Shown here in pieces: positions 50,289 through 60,200 of a stretch of 64,000 nucleotides of DNA. Made by a program: the position numbers and the translations under genes. The stretch is taken from assembly GCF_012272815.1 (NCBI RefSeq), contig NZ_JAAWWL010000001.1, positions 1,694,349 through 1,758,348 of the forward strand, in the 5' to 3' direction. The notes beneath the pieces were generated by a model. It saw only the letters and a list, made by a program, of their open reading frames with translations. It made no database searches and was not told the DNA's origin. How positions within the stretch are numbered: position 1 is the first letter of the stretch; each line of letters begins with the position of its first letter. This DNA is from Croceivirga thetidis. Lineage in GTDB: Bacteria > Bacteroidota > Bacteroidia > Flavobacteriales > Flavobacteriaceae.

Positions 50289-53200
50289 ATGAAATCAAAG
50301 TTGACATGGATGTTAACACCCTTGTTGGTGTTAATTTTCTCGTTCTCTTATGCACAAGAGAAAACGGTTTCGGGAAATGTTACTGACCAGAATGGTCTTC
50401 CATTACCCGGAGTCTCTATTGTAGTTGTTGGAACTTCTACAGGTACCCAATCCGATTTTGATGGTAACTACTCCATCAATGTTGCTGAGGGCCAAGTTCT
50501 ACGTTTTAGCTACCTAGGGCAAAAGACGGTTGACAGAACAGTTGGTTCTGGTTCAACCATTAATGTATTGATGGAAGAAGACGCTGAAACACTACAAGAG
50601 GTTGTGGTGCAAGGTTACCGAACTGCAACAAAGGAAAGATCAAGTATTGCAGCGGTAACGATCAGTTCTGAAACTATCGCAGACAGACCAAACGCTAACT
50701 TTATCAATACCCTTTCAGGTCAGGTAGCAGGTCTTAACATTATTTCTGGTTCAGGTCAGCCAGGTGGTAACACAAACGTATTGTTGCGTGGTGTAACTTC
50801 TGTAAACGGTAACAATGAGCCATTGTTCGTAATCGACGGTAACCCGGTAGATTCTGAAAACTTCAGAAGCTTGAACCCTCAAGAAATTGCATCTGTATCT
50901 GTATTGAAGGATGCTGGGGCAACTGCCATTTATGGTAACAGAGGTGCGAATGGTGTTATTGTGATTAAAACAAGACAAGGTAATTTCAACCAAGGTCTTC
51001 AAATCAACTATACTGGTATCGTTGGTGTGACTTCTGCACAAAATGATGATTATGATTTAATGGATTCACAAGAGCAATTGCTTTTGGAGCGTGATCAAGG
51101 TGCAGGTTTAGGTGCAACTTTAAGTGATGCCGAAATCGCTGCTTTTTCTACAACGGACTGGTTAGACGTATTCTTTAGAAATGGTTTATCACAAAATCAT
51201 ACGTTAACTATGAGTAGTGGTAGTGAGAATTTAAGGTCTTTTGTTTCCTTAGGTTTCTTTGACCAAGAAGGTATTTTGATTGAAAGTGGTTTGAGAAGAT
51301 TTAACTTCAGAACCAACGTTAATGGAAAATCAAAAAATGACAAATTCAATTACGGATTTAATCTTTCAGTAAACTACTCTGAAAGTGATGAGCCAACTAG
51401 TATCGGTACAGGTGGTATCAACCGTAACTTTGTTTTAGGTGGTCTACAATCGGTACCTTATTTATCCCCTGCAGATTACACAAATGGTGCGGATTTATTG
51501 AGCCCACTTTTATTTAGTAACACACCATTGTTCTTATTGGACCTTGCTGCAACACACGACAGGGAAGAGGACGAATTAAAGTTACTAAGTACATTCAATG
51601 CAAGTTATCAGTTTAATGATTGGTTAACCGCTAACTTACAAATGAGTGCTGACTATCAAGACGAAGTGCGAAACAGAGCTGAGCAATCAAACTCTTTCAA
51701 CGCTTTACTTTTCGGTGGCGCCGCTAATCCAAATGCTGGTTTCCAAGACAGTCAGTTTAGTCGTCAATTTACTTACAACCAAGTAACTTCATTAAATGTA
51801 AATAAAGCGTTTGGCAAGCATACTTTTGATTTAGGCGCTTATACCGAATACTTTAGAGGTTTCTGGAGAACATTTGGTTTTAGGGCCAACGGTTTGAATC
51901 AGGCGACTTTTGCTTTAGGTGATGGATCTGCATTTATTGCGGATAGTACAGCTGATGACTTATTCGTTGACAACATTAATGCCAACATTTTGGAAGCTGG
52001 ATTGTTCTCTTACTTTGGTCAGCTTGATTATGATTATGATACACGTTATGGTTTAACAGGAACAATAAGACGTGATGCTTCATTCCGTTTCTCAGAATCT
52101 AACCGTTGGGCAACTTTCTGGTCTGTTTCTGGTAGATGGAATATCCACAACGAGGCTTTCATGGAAAACTCTGTTTTCAACCTTTTGAAACTTAGAGGTT
52201 CTTATGGTACAGCAGGTAACCAGTTTATCGATTTGACAAACGATGCACCAGGATTTATTTTCGATGCTCCTGATTTGACAAGGGATTTATTTGGAACAGG
52301 TGCAGGTTATGCCGGTGCTAACTCTTTATTCCTTTCACAAATCGGAAACACAACTCTGAAGTGGGAAACAGTTACTTCTTCAAACATAGGTTTGGATTTT
52401 GAAGTTTTCCAATCTAGGTTAAGAGGTAATGTTGATTTTTACCAACGAAACACTACTGATGTATTCCAAGACAATCCAATCTCTGCTATTAATGCAGCTA
52501 CTACACTTAGAGCTAATACTGGTGAGATTCAAAACAGAGGTTTGGATGCATCGATTTCATATGACCTAATTAATGATACTCAAAACGGTCTTCGATTAAC
52601 ATTGAATGTTGTGGGTAACTACAACGAGACAGAAGTTATCGATGTTCCTACTGAAGATGGTCAGGTAATCAATGGTTTGATTCGATTGAATGAAGGCAGT
52701 GTAATCAATGAATATTTTGCTTACAGATATGCAGGCGTTAACCCTGCCAATGGTAACCTATTGTTCTTAGATGTTGATGGAAATGTAACTGAGAACCCTA
52801 ACGTTGATACTGATAGGGTTGGATTGGGTAAAAATATTTTACCTGATTGGCAAGGTAGTTTTGGTTTCAACCTTGACTATAAAGGATTTTTCCTTACAAC
52901 TCAGTTTAACTACGTAACTGGAGTTGACCGTTATGACTTTGATTTGTCAGGTTTCCAAAACCCAAACAACATTGGTCAGTTTAGAACAAGTAGAGACTTG
53001 TTCAGAGCTTGGACTCCTGATAATAGAATTACCGATATTCCAGCTTTAGGTGCTCAAAACTTTGCACTAAGCGGTAACTCTGATCGCTATTTGCAAGAAG
53101 CAGATTACTTAAGATTGCGTTTTGTGAACATTGGATACTCATTCCCAGAAAAATTCTTGGAAGGTACTGGATTGACAAGACTACGTTTCTTCGGTAACGC

Positions 53201-53333
53201 TGAGAATCTATTTACTTTATCGAAATGGAGAGGTTTAGATCCAGAGGTTTTACCTGACATCAACAACCCAACTCAAAGTCGATTGTTCCCTAGCCCAAGA
53301 TTAGTATCATTCGGGATAGAAGTTGGATTTTAA
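50289..53333 (+). CDS. SusC/RagA-family TonB-linked outer-membrane transporter
   Basis: The 1014-residue protein has a signal peptide (ending FSYAQ), a CarboxypepD-regulatory-like domain (about 25-95, VSGNVTDQNGLPLPGVSIVV), a TonB plug (about 110-225: ETLQEVVVQGYRTATKERSS, LSGQVAGLNIISGSGQPGGN, GATAIYGNRGANGVIVIKTR) and a long TonB-dependent barrel ending SRLFPSPRLVSFGIEVGF. With SusD it imports nutrients, usually oligosaccharides or peptides. The substrate is not indicated: no CAZyme or regulator is adjacent. It is the first of a three-gene unit (9- and 10-base gaps). Confidence 0.97.
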   Translation: MKSKLTWMLTPLLVLIFSFSYAQEKTVSGNVTDQNGLPLPGVSIVVVGTSTGTQSDFDGNYSINVAEGQVLRFSYLGQKTVDRTVGSGSTINVLMEEDAETLQEVVVQGYRTATKERSSIAAVTISSETIADRPNANFINTLSGQVAGLNIISGSGQPGGNTNVLLRGVTSVNGNNEPLFVIDGNPVDSENFRSLNPQEIASVSVLKDAGATAIYGNRGANGVIVIKTRQGNFNQGLQINYTGIVGVTSAQNDDYDLMDSQEQLLLERDQGAGLGATLSDAEIAAFSTTDWLDVFFRNGLSQNHTLTMSSGSENLRSFVSLGFFDQEGILIESGLRRFNFRTNVNGKSKNDKFNYGFNLSVNYSESDEPTSIGTGGINRNFVLGGLQSVPYLSPADYTNGADLLSPLLFSNTPLFLLDLAATHDREEDELKLLSTFNASYQFNDWLTANLQMSADYQDEVRNRAEQSNSFNALLFGGAANPNAGFQDSQFSRQFTYNQVTSLNVNKAFGKHTFDLGAYTEYFRGFWRTFGFRANGLNQATFALGDGSAFIADSTADDLFVDNINANILEAGLFSYFGQLDYDYDTRYGLTGTIRRDASFRFSESNRWATFWSVSGRWNIHNEAFMENSVFNLLKLRGSYGTAGNQFIDLTNDAPGFIFDAPDLTRDLFGTGAGYAGANSLFLSQIGNTTLKWETVTSSNIGLDFEVFQSRLRGNVDFYQRNTTDVFQDNPISAINAATTLRANTGEIQNRGLDASISYDLINDTQNGLRLTLNVVGNYNETEVIDVPTEDGQVINGLIRLNEGSVINEYFAYRYAGVNPANGNLLFLDVDGNVTENPNVDTDRVGLGKNILPDWQGSFGFNLDYKGFFLTTQFNYVTGVDRYDFDLSGFQNPNNIGQFRTSRDLFRAWTPDNRITDIPALGAQNFALSGNSDRYLQEADYLRLRFVNIGYSFPEKFLEGTGLTRLRFFGNAENLFTLSKWRGLDPEVLPDINNPTQSRLFPSPRLVSFGIEVGF

Positions 53334-53341
53334 TAAAAAAG

Positions 53342-54847
53342 ATGAAAAATAAAATGAAAAACTATCTAATAATTTTTGCAGTCGCTTTCGGCTTATTCAG
53401 CTGTAACGAGGCAATTGATATAGAACAGCCCGGTAGGCTTGGAGCAGCACAGGCGTTCCAGACAGTTGATGATTTAGAAGCTGGTTTGCTAGGGGCTTAT
53501 GACGAATTTGACACTACTCCAGAAATACAGTTCAATGCTGTATTTACTGATGAAGTTGCCATTGGATTTGATAATGGTGGACAAGGTATTGGTAACGGTG
53601 AGTACGGTTTCATTTTGAACCCAGGAAGTGCAGCATCACAAGCACTTTGGGTTAATTATAATGACGGATTGAATGCCACTACGCGTGTTATTGAATCTGC
53701 TGCTTTGATAGAGGTTGATCCTGCCGATCAGGCAAGATTTAACCAAATCGTGGGAGAAACTTTAGCACTTAGAGCTTTTGCCCATTTTCAATTGCTGTCA
53801 TACCTGTCAACGGATTACACCGATGATAGTGCTTTAGCAACAATTTTGGTAAACTTTATTCCAACGATTGATCAAGCATTGCCTAGAAATACAAATGCTG
53901 AGATTTATGCAAGTATCAATGATGACTTGACTCGTGCCCTTAGTCTTTTGCCTTCAGGTTCAACTGATGCTACGCGCGTTAGTTCGGATTTTGTATTAGC
54001 TCTTCAAGCAAGAATGGCTGCGTATAGAGGCCAATATGCACAAGCAGATGCTTTGGCTGCTGATTTGTTGACTCGTTATCCTATTGCAAGCAGAGCTGAG
54101 TACGAAGCAATGTATTTGGATACGGATAATACAGAGGTAATTTTCAAGTTGGAAAGAGCCTTCGGTGATAACTACGATGGACAAGGAACTACTGGTAGCG
54201 GTTTTGCTGGTGGTTGGGCTGGTGCCAACTTTGCATTCGTAAATGCTACATTAGCAGGTTCACCTTATTTCGAGATGGGTCGTGCGGTATTTAATGAACT
54301 TGATCCAGCTGATATTCGTTATGACGTGAATGTAGCACCTACTTCAGTTATTGATCCTGATTATACCACTAATCAAGACCCAGCTTTGGACATTTTGGTA
54401 ATTCAAAAATATCCTGGTTCTGAAGGTAGGGATTTGATGAATGATCTTAAAGTGTTTAGAGCTGCTGAAATGTTATTTATCCGTGCAGAGGCTGCTGCTG
54501 ATGCAGGTAATATAAATGGTGCTGCCAACAGTACTGCGGCATACTTGAAACAACTTAGAGATGCCAGATTTGGTACGGACCAGCCATTGCCAACTTTCGG
54601 AAGTCAACAAGAAGCATTCGGTGCTATTCTAGATGAAAGACGAATTGAATTGGTTTATGAAGGTCACAGATGGAAAGATTTGAAACGCCTCGGTGCAAGA
54701 GCTAATAGAGGTGTTGAAAGAGATGCTATCGATTGTGCTATTAACGGAGCTTGTAGCCTACCTGTAACTGATTTCAGGTTTACAATGCCGATTCCGTTGG
54801 TTGAATTGAACGCCAATAATAACATCCAGCAAAACCCTGGGTACTAA
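53342..54847 (+). CDS. SusD/RagB-family nutrient-binding lipoprotein
   Basis: The 501-residue surface lipoprotein (lipobox GLFSC, Cys21) is the lid and binding partner of the SusC-like transporter. It shows the SusD tetratricopeptide-like pattern: LRAFAHFQLLSYLSTDYTDD, AEIYASINDDLTRALSLLPS, AEMLFIRAEAAADAGNINGA, then AFGAILDERRIELVYEGHRW in the C-terminal part. It starts 9 bases after the SusC gene. The carbohydrate or peptide substrate cannot be inferred. Confidence 0.95.
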   Translation: MKNKMKNYLIIFAVAFGLFSCNEAIDIEQPGRLGAAQAFQTVDDLEAGLLGAYDEFDTTPEIQFNAVFTDEVAIGFDNGGQGIGNGEYGFILNPGSAASQALWVNYNDGLNATTRVIESAALIEVDPADQARFNQIVGETLALRAFAHFQLLSYLSTDYTDDSALATILVNFIPTIDQALPRNTNAEIYASINDDLTRALSLLPSGSTDATRVSSDFVLALQARMAAYRGQYAQADALAADLLTRYPIASRAEYEAMYLDTDNTEVIFKLERAFGDNYDGQGTTGSGFAGGWAGANFAFVNATLAGSPYFEMGRAVFNELDPADIRYDVNVAPTSVIDPDYTTNQDPALDILVIQKYPGSEGRDLMNDLKVFRAAEMLFIRAEAAADAGNINGAANSTAAYLKQLRDARFGTDQPLPTFGSQQEAFGAILDERRIELVYEGHRWKDLKRLGARANRGVERDAIDCAINGACSLPVTDFRFTMPIPLVELNANNNIQQNPGY

Positions 54848-54856
54848 AAAAGAAAT

Positions 54857-55717
54857 ATGATGAAAAAGCAATTATTACTAGCAGTTTTGGCAATTTCAGC
54901 CCTTCTGCTCAATTCATGTGATTATGAAGAGGACCTAGTGATATTCGATAATGAAAGTGGTCAGACTTATGTGAAGTTTGCACAATCCGTTATTGATTTA
55001 CCAGTTGTCTTCGATTCAAGTGCAGAGATAATGATTCCTGTGCAAGTAACAACAATTTCAAGTTCTGATAGAACAGTAAACATCAGCGTGATTAATTCAG
55101 GAGCTGAAGGTGCAGCGACTAGCGATCAGTTTAACGTTAGTAACTCTGTGACTATTCCAGCGAACAGCTACGAAGGTATGTTGTCATTTACCGGAATTGA
55201 CGCTGGTATTGAAATTGGTGAGACAAAGACTGTTTCTCTTCAGATAGATGGAATAAATGGTTCATCTGACGCAAATGTTGAAAGCACTCCAACGGTTATC
55301 AGTATGTTCCAAGTTTGTCCGGTAGAAGAAGATTTCTTCATTGGAGATTATGAACTTACAACAACTGCTCCTGGTATTTTTGGTACTGTTATATTCCCAC
55401 AGGGAACGGTAACTATAAGCCAAGGAGCTTCAAGTCCTGATGCTCGTGTATTCACTGCTCAAATTTATCCCGACTTAGGTACGTTTGGTGATATCGACTT
55501 CAACTTTACCCTAGTTTGTGGTACTGTTGTTGTCGCAGGTGGTCAGGTAACTGGTGTTGGTTGTGCAGGTAGCTCAACTACTATAGGGCCTTCAAACGCA
55601 ACTGGTAGTTACACTGCTGGTGATGATTCAACCATTACCATTGATTTGGCTGATGATGAAGGTGGAGCTAGTTGTGGTTCTCAAGCGAATGCTCAATTTG
55701 TGTTGACCAGGATTTAA
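54857..55717 (+). CDS. SusCD-linked surface lipoprotein, beta-sandwich (DUF1735/DUF4843-like)
   Basis: The 286-residue protein has a lipobox (ALLLNSC, Cys21), an acidic start (DYEEDLVIFDNESGQTYVKF) and a Calx-beta/DUF1735-like domain (MIPVQVTTISSSDRTVNISV, DQFNVSNSVTIPANSYEGML). A second beta domain has paired cysteines (VCPVEEDFFIGDYELTTTAP, FTLVCGTVVVAGGQVTGVGC). Such third-gene lipoproteins sit at the cell surface with SusCD and may bind substrate. It ends the SusCD unit with a strong terminator. Confidence 0.82.
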   Translation: MMKKQLLLAVLAISALLLNSCDYEEDLVIFDNESGQTYVKFAQSVIDLPVVFDSSAEIMIPVQVTTISSSDRTVNISVINSGAEGAATSDQFNVSNSVTIPANSYEGMLSFTGIDAGIEIGETKTVSLQIDGINGSSDANVESTPTVISMFQVCPVEEDFFIGDYELTTTAPGIFGTVIFPQGTVTISQGASSPDARVFTAQIYPDLGTFGDIDFNFTLVCGTVVVAGGQVTGVGCAGSSTTIGPSNATGSYTAGDDSTITIDLADDEGGASCGSQANAQFVLTRI

Positions 55718-55737
55718 TAGCTTACACAATCTTAATA

Positions 55738-55773
55738 AAAAAAGGGCTATCGAATACTCGATAGCCCTTTTTT
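55738..55773. terminator. Bidirectional terminator after the SusCD unit
   Basis: AAAAAAGGGCTATCGA and TCGATAGCCCTTTTTT form a 16-bp stem with a 4-base loop and A/T tails. It separates the SusCD unit from the convergent gene ending at 55796. Confidence 0.93.
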
Positions 55774-55795
55774 ATTTTATTGTTTTTTTTAAGGA

Positions 55796-56461
55796 TTAGC
55801 TTTGAACTCCTGCATTGAGGGTTTTAAGCAATGCGATTACATCTTGTTCCGAATTCAATTTTGACTTGTTCATTTTAGCATACTCCTTAACTTTTTTCTC
55901 GCCTAAGAATTTAGCCAAATCACTTTTCTTAAGTTTAATTTCGGTTGCAGCTTCATCACCCATTTTAATATAATAGGTAATATCATCTACCAATTGTGGA
56001 GGCTTATTTGAACCATAGCTGGAGGTAGCTTCTTTCTCAGGAATGAACTCTTTTTGATGCCTTTTATATAATGAATATGCGCCTTCTTCAAGGGTGATTA
56101 CATACCCCTTTTTATCTCCCATGGTTAAGATTTGATAATCATTGCCACCAAACGAAGCGGTAATGTAATCTCGTTTAAGCAAGGCAATACTTTCATTATT
56201 CTCATCCTTCATTTCAATTTCGTCGGCATAGGCATTATAGCGAAGCACAGCGTTATATTTTTTGTCCTTTACTTGCGCAATACCCGGTGAAAAAGTTTCG
56301 TCTAAAAATGGTGTTCCAACAAGGTTAGTAGGTAATATGTTGTTTCCCATTTGAAAATTGCGAACCATTTCTGTTGGCAACTCTGTTCGAACACCAGAAA
56401 CTTGGGCGTAGAATAGAGAAGAGGTGCATAGTGCTAATAATAATACGAGTGATTTTTTCAT
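55796..56461 (-). CDS. Secreted protein of unknown function, conserved-looking
   Basis: I choose the ATG at 56461 (MKKSLVLLLALCTSSLFYAQ, 221 residues); a TTG 12 codons upstream is less likely. It has a signal peptide ending FYAQ. The mature part has a beta-rich half (YNAVLRYNAYADEIEMKDEN, RDYITASFGGNDYQILTMGD) and a helical C-terminus with a lysine-rich segment (KKSDLAKFLGEKKVKEYAKM). I do not recognise a named family. It is a single gene. Confidence 0.72.
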   Translation of the reverse strand: MKKSLVLLLALCTSSLFYAQVSGVRTELPTEMVRNFQMGNNILPTNLVGTPFLDETFSPGIAQVKDKKYNAVLRYNAYADEIEMKDENNESIALLKRDYITASFGGNDYQILTMGDKKGYVITLEEGAYSLYKRHQKEFIPEKEATSSYGSNKPPQLVDDITYYIKMGDEAATEIKLKKSDLAKFLGEKKVKEYAKMNKSKLNSEQDVIALLKTLNAGVQS

Positions 56462-56554
56462 AAGTGATTGTAATTTATTTTTGATTAATAACAGCAAAAA
56501 TCAAGCCATAAGACCTGATAGTCCTATGGCATTGATATTAAATTTTAGATTTCT

Positions 56555-57289
56555 TTAGTTGACCCTGAATTCAAATATTTCCGACGTTGAGCTGTTCCCA
56601 AAGCTATCGGTGGTCATTACCGTCCAATAATAGGTATTGCCCGAGCTCACTGCAATATCAGTAATAGAACTCTCAGTGGTGTTTCCTAGGGAATTCGAAG
56701 GATTTTCGTCAGTACCAAAAAATACCTCATATCCAGTAATATCGTCGTCAACATCACTTGCAGACCATTCCAAGGTGATTGTAGTGGTCGATGCGTCTAA
56801 ATTGGCCCCTCTTGTCGGTTGAACTGCTTCCGCTGGAAATGGCGAAAAATTTTCGATTCCTGGGCCTTCGTTATAAAAGCGCCAGGTTTCGCTGGTAGCG
56901 GTTGAATTTGTTCCAACTGCCTGAGAAACTACTGACCATTCAAAGGGCGTACCGCGATCAATGGTCAAAGTGGCTTCATTGGTGGTTACCGAAGATCTAG
57001 AGAAATTTCCCGTGTTTAGATTGGTAACGGTTATTTCGTAGCTATCGGTATTTTGAGAGGCATTCCATTCAAACGTAACAGCACTTTGTGTATCACTGAC
57101 AACATCACCTGTATTACATTCGGTATCGTCCTCAGGAAAAATTAATGTTGCAGCAGAGGGTGCAGGAACTGGTGGGTCAACATCGTCATTGCCTGACATT
57201 GGTCCGTCGTCACCACCGGAGGAACTTCCTCCACAAGCAGCAAGTGCCAAAATTGAAAATAGGTATAGCAAATTTCTTTTCTTTTTCAT
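56555..57289 (-). CDS. Small lipoprotein with fibronectin-III-like repeats
   Basis: The 244-residue protein has a lipobox (ALAACGGSSSGG, Cys19) and a Gly/Asp/Pro linker, then two fibronectin-III-like units: TLIFPEDDTECNTGDVVSDT with TVTNLNTGNFSRSS, and TLEWSASDVDDDITGYEVFF with SGNTYYWTVMTTDSFGNSS. Its start overlaps the stop of the large T9SS-secreted protein (ATGA at 57286-57289), so they are translationally coupled. It may be a surface partner of that protein (inference). Confidence 0.82.
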   Translation of the reverse strand: MKKKRNLLYLFSILALAACGGSSSGGDDGPMSGNDDVDPPVPAPSAATLIFPEDDTECNTGDVVSDTQSAVTFEWNASQNTDSYEITVTNLNTGNFSRSSVTTNEATLTIDRGTPFEWSVVSQAVGTNSTATSETWRFYNEGPGIENFSPFPAEAVQPTRGANLDASTTTITLEWSASDVDDDITGYEVFFGTDENPSNSLGNTTESSITDIAVSSGNTYYWTVMTTDSFGNSSTSEIFEFRVN

Positions 57290-60200
57290 CGCTTGATGAT
57301 TTTATAACTTTTTAATGAATTTTCTGATTTTACATTTAATAGATAGAACCCAGAAGGTAATCCGTCTACACTCAGTCGCATTGTTGATTCTTGTCTTTCA
57401 ATCTTTTTATGCATTACACTTTTTCCTGTTGAAGTAAATAGCGATACTTCAACTTTATCTGAAGTTGTATCACCAACGAAAATATTGAGATAACCAGAAG
57501 AGATGGGGTTCGGATAAATGAATAATTCATCACTCAAGACAATGGTCTCTGAGTAGGTGCCTTGACAATCCAAATCGGTTTTAACCAAAAGGGTATTCTC
57601 GATTTTGCTCAAGGGCAATGATATTTTTGAATCTGAAGTTGTGTAGGTAACATCGTTCAGAATAATAGTATAACTAACACCACCTTTTAAGTCAAGTTCA
57701 AGGGTATTGTCCAATGAACTTATTTTAGATGATACTGAAAGTGGTTCTGGTTGAGATATACTCAATTGTGAACAGACTTCAAAATCGGTTTGTCCTACAA
57801 CAGTAAAACAAACTTGGTAGTTGCCCGCTGCTAAATTGGTAAAGCTCGTCGTATCGGTAAATGAGTTGTTTGTATCAACGCCTTCACCCGTCAACGTAGC
57901 AATGTAGTCCATGGTCATTTCTGCGGATATATTAATTGCACCGTTGGTATTGCCTACGCAAGAAGCGTCCACTGTTTGAATTCTGAAATTGGTTGTTGGT
58001 AACGTAAAAATTGGACAACCATCTACATCAACCGTTGAATTCTCAGGGGTGTCTGGGCACAGGTCATTGGCGTTCGGAACCCCATCGTTGTCAGCATCAT
58101 TATCACATACATCCCCAATACCGTCACCGTCAGCATCTTCTTGGTCTGGATTGGCCGTAAATGGGCAATTGTCTTCCGTGTCCAAAATACCATCATTATC
58201 GTCATCATTGTCGCAAACATCACCATCACCATCACCATCGTTATCAGCCTGGTCGGCATTTGCGGTAAGCGGGCAGTTATCGTCAACATCTAAAATGCCA
58301 TCATTATCATCGTCATCGTCATCTTGCACACCTTCAACCACAAAATCGTCGACAATTGCTCCCTCTTGTTCAACTCCAGGGTCAGATTGAAATACGATTC
58401 TAAATATTACATTGCTCTCAGTAGTCAGATCGGTTTCCCCGGCATTTGCATTGGCAACAAAATCGTAGGCGTATTCCGTCATTGTGGCGTTGGTTCCGGT
58501 CCATTGGCCACCAGGGCAATTTTGGCAATCATCCGAATCTCCCGAACTGGCATTCGTGCGATTACTGGTGTACCAATTCGGTTGGCTATCAATACCGCCT
58601 AATAGGTTCCATGTAGCTCCATCGTCCAAGGTGTATTCAACGTATATAATATCAAAATTTTGTTCCAGATCATAGGCCATTTGAAACTTTAGAACTGGGG
58701 CAACGATGGATGAAAGCTCATAACAACCACTTAAAATGATGCCTTTGGTGTTTGCAGGGTGGTCGCCATCAAGATTGGTTCCGTACACTTGGGTACCTGA
58801 CGAAGCCGTGTTTAGTAATGTACCGGTAGGTACTCCACGTTCCCAAACATTGCCAGAATCGGTTTCATTAAAGGTTATCAAAGCCTCAGCCTCTGATTCA
58901 AAATCGAAGACATCATCACCAACTGCAAATTGATTTACGATAAAGGAAGTCGTACCAGAATTGTTGTCGGCAAAAGAATCTCCTATGATTTCAAGTTCAA
59001 CATTCAAACTATTTTGACCAATAATCGTTTGTCCGGCAAGAGAAGGTAAATCCACCAAAGAAGTATTTTCGCTAGCCAAATTACCAGTCCAAGTAATGTT
59101 CTGTTCGCTTCCAGAATTAAGGGAATACGTAATTACTACTTCCGTTATAGGATTCAATCCTTTGTTTTCTATCTGAACTTGAGGGAAAATTTCACTACAT
59201 AAAACATCTGTTGTGGTCGGAGAAATACTTAATAGGCGAACATCATTATCTGGTACTTCAACCGGTATCGGAGATTGAAAAGCACCACGTCCGTATGTTG
59301 AAGCGGTAATAATCTCATCATCCAATGTTATTTCCAAATCACTTACAGCTGTATTCGGAAGACCTTCAAAATACTCTTCCCATTCGGTCAATGAGTCATC
59401 GAGTCGGTAGATCCCCAAACTTGTTCCAACATAAATTGGATTTTGTGAATGTCTACCTTGATGCACAATACTAAAATAGGATTGGTCAGTAGGTAAATTA
59501 AGGGTGATGTCTTCCTCAGGTCCAGCATCACCACTGGCATTTACCGGAACCCTAAAAACACCTCTGTCCGCAGTTTGACCGGCTTCACTGGTACCTACGC
59601 GTTCTGAAGTCGTAACGTAAATAAAGGAATCGTCAGTGCCATTAACAGCAATATCAGAAACTTGAGAGTCAAAACGGTTGAAAGCAGAAAAGGTTCTACC
59701 ACCATCATTGCTGCGGTAAACAAAATCTTCGTCGGCGACATACATGATGTTGGGGTCGTTCAAGTACACTTCAATATCGTCAAGATTATTTGAACCAAAA
59801 TCATTGGACCATTTTTCCCAAGCATTACCCACCAATTTGTAGACGGCACGGTCATACCCAGCAAAAACTTCACCAAGTGAATTCACGGCAAGTGGCGTAA
59901 TCCAGTTACCGGTTTCGCCAGCAGGCGCAGCAACTTGACCAGCCGATTCACCTGCATTATTGGTGATGAAAAGCGGATCCCCAAACTGAACAAAACCGTA
60001 AATGATATCTTCATTGTTAGGATCAATTTCATAATCCATACCATCACCGCCGGTATAAACATTCCATTCAGTACCGTTAGCCACATAACCAGCGTTATCT
60101 TGTGTACCCCCGGCCAAGCGATTTGAATTATTACGTGCTACAGAAAGACGATAAAACTGGGTCACGGCCATATTACCAGTCTTATCGGTAAACGCCGCAC

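Noticed and set aside
57989..58390. A Ser/Pro-rich 133-codon rightward frame
   Set aside because: It is the antisense of the thrombospondin type-3 Asp repeats in the T9SS protein, where GAT/GAC codons read as Ser and Pro-rich sequence. No start context or family supports it.
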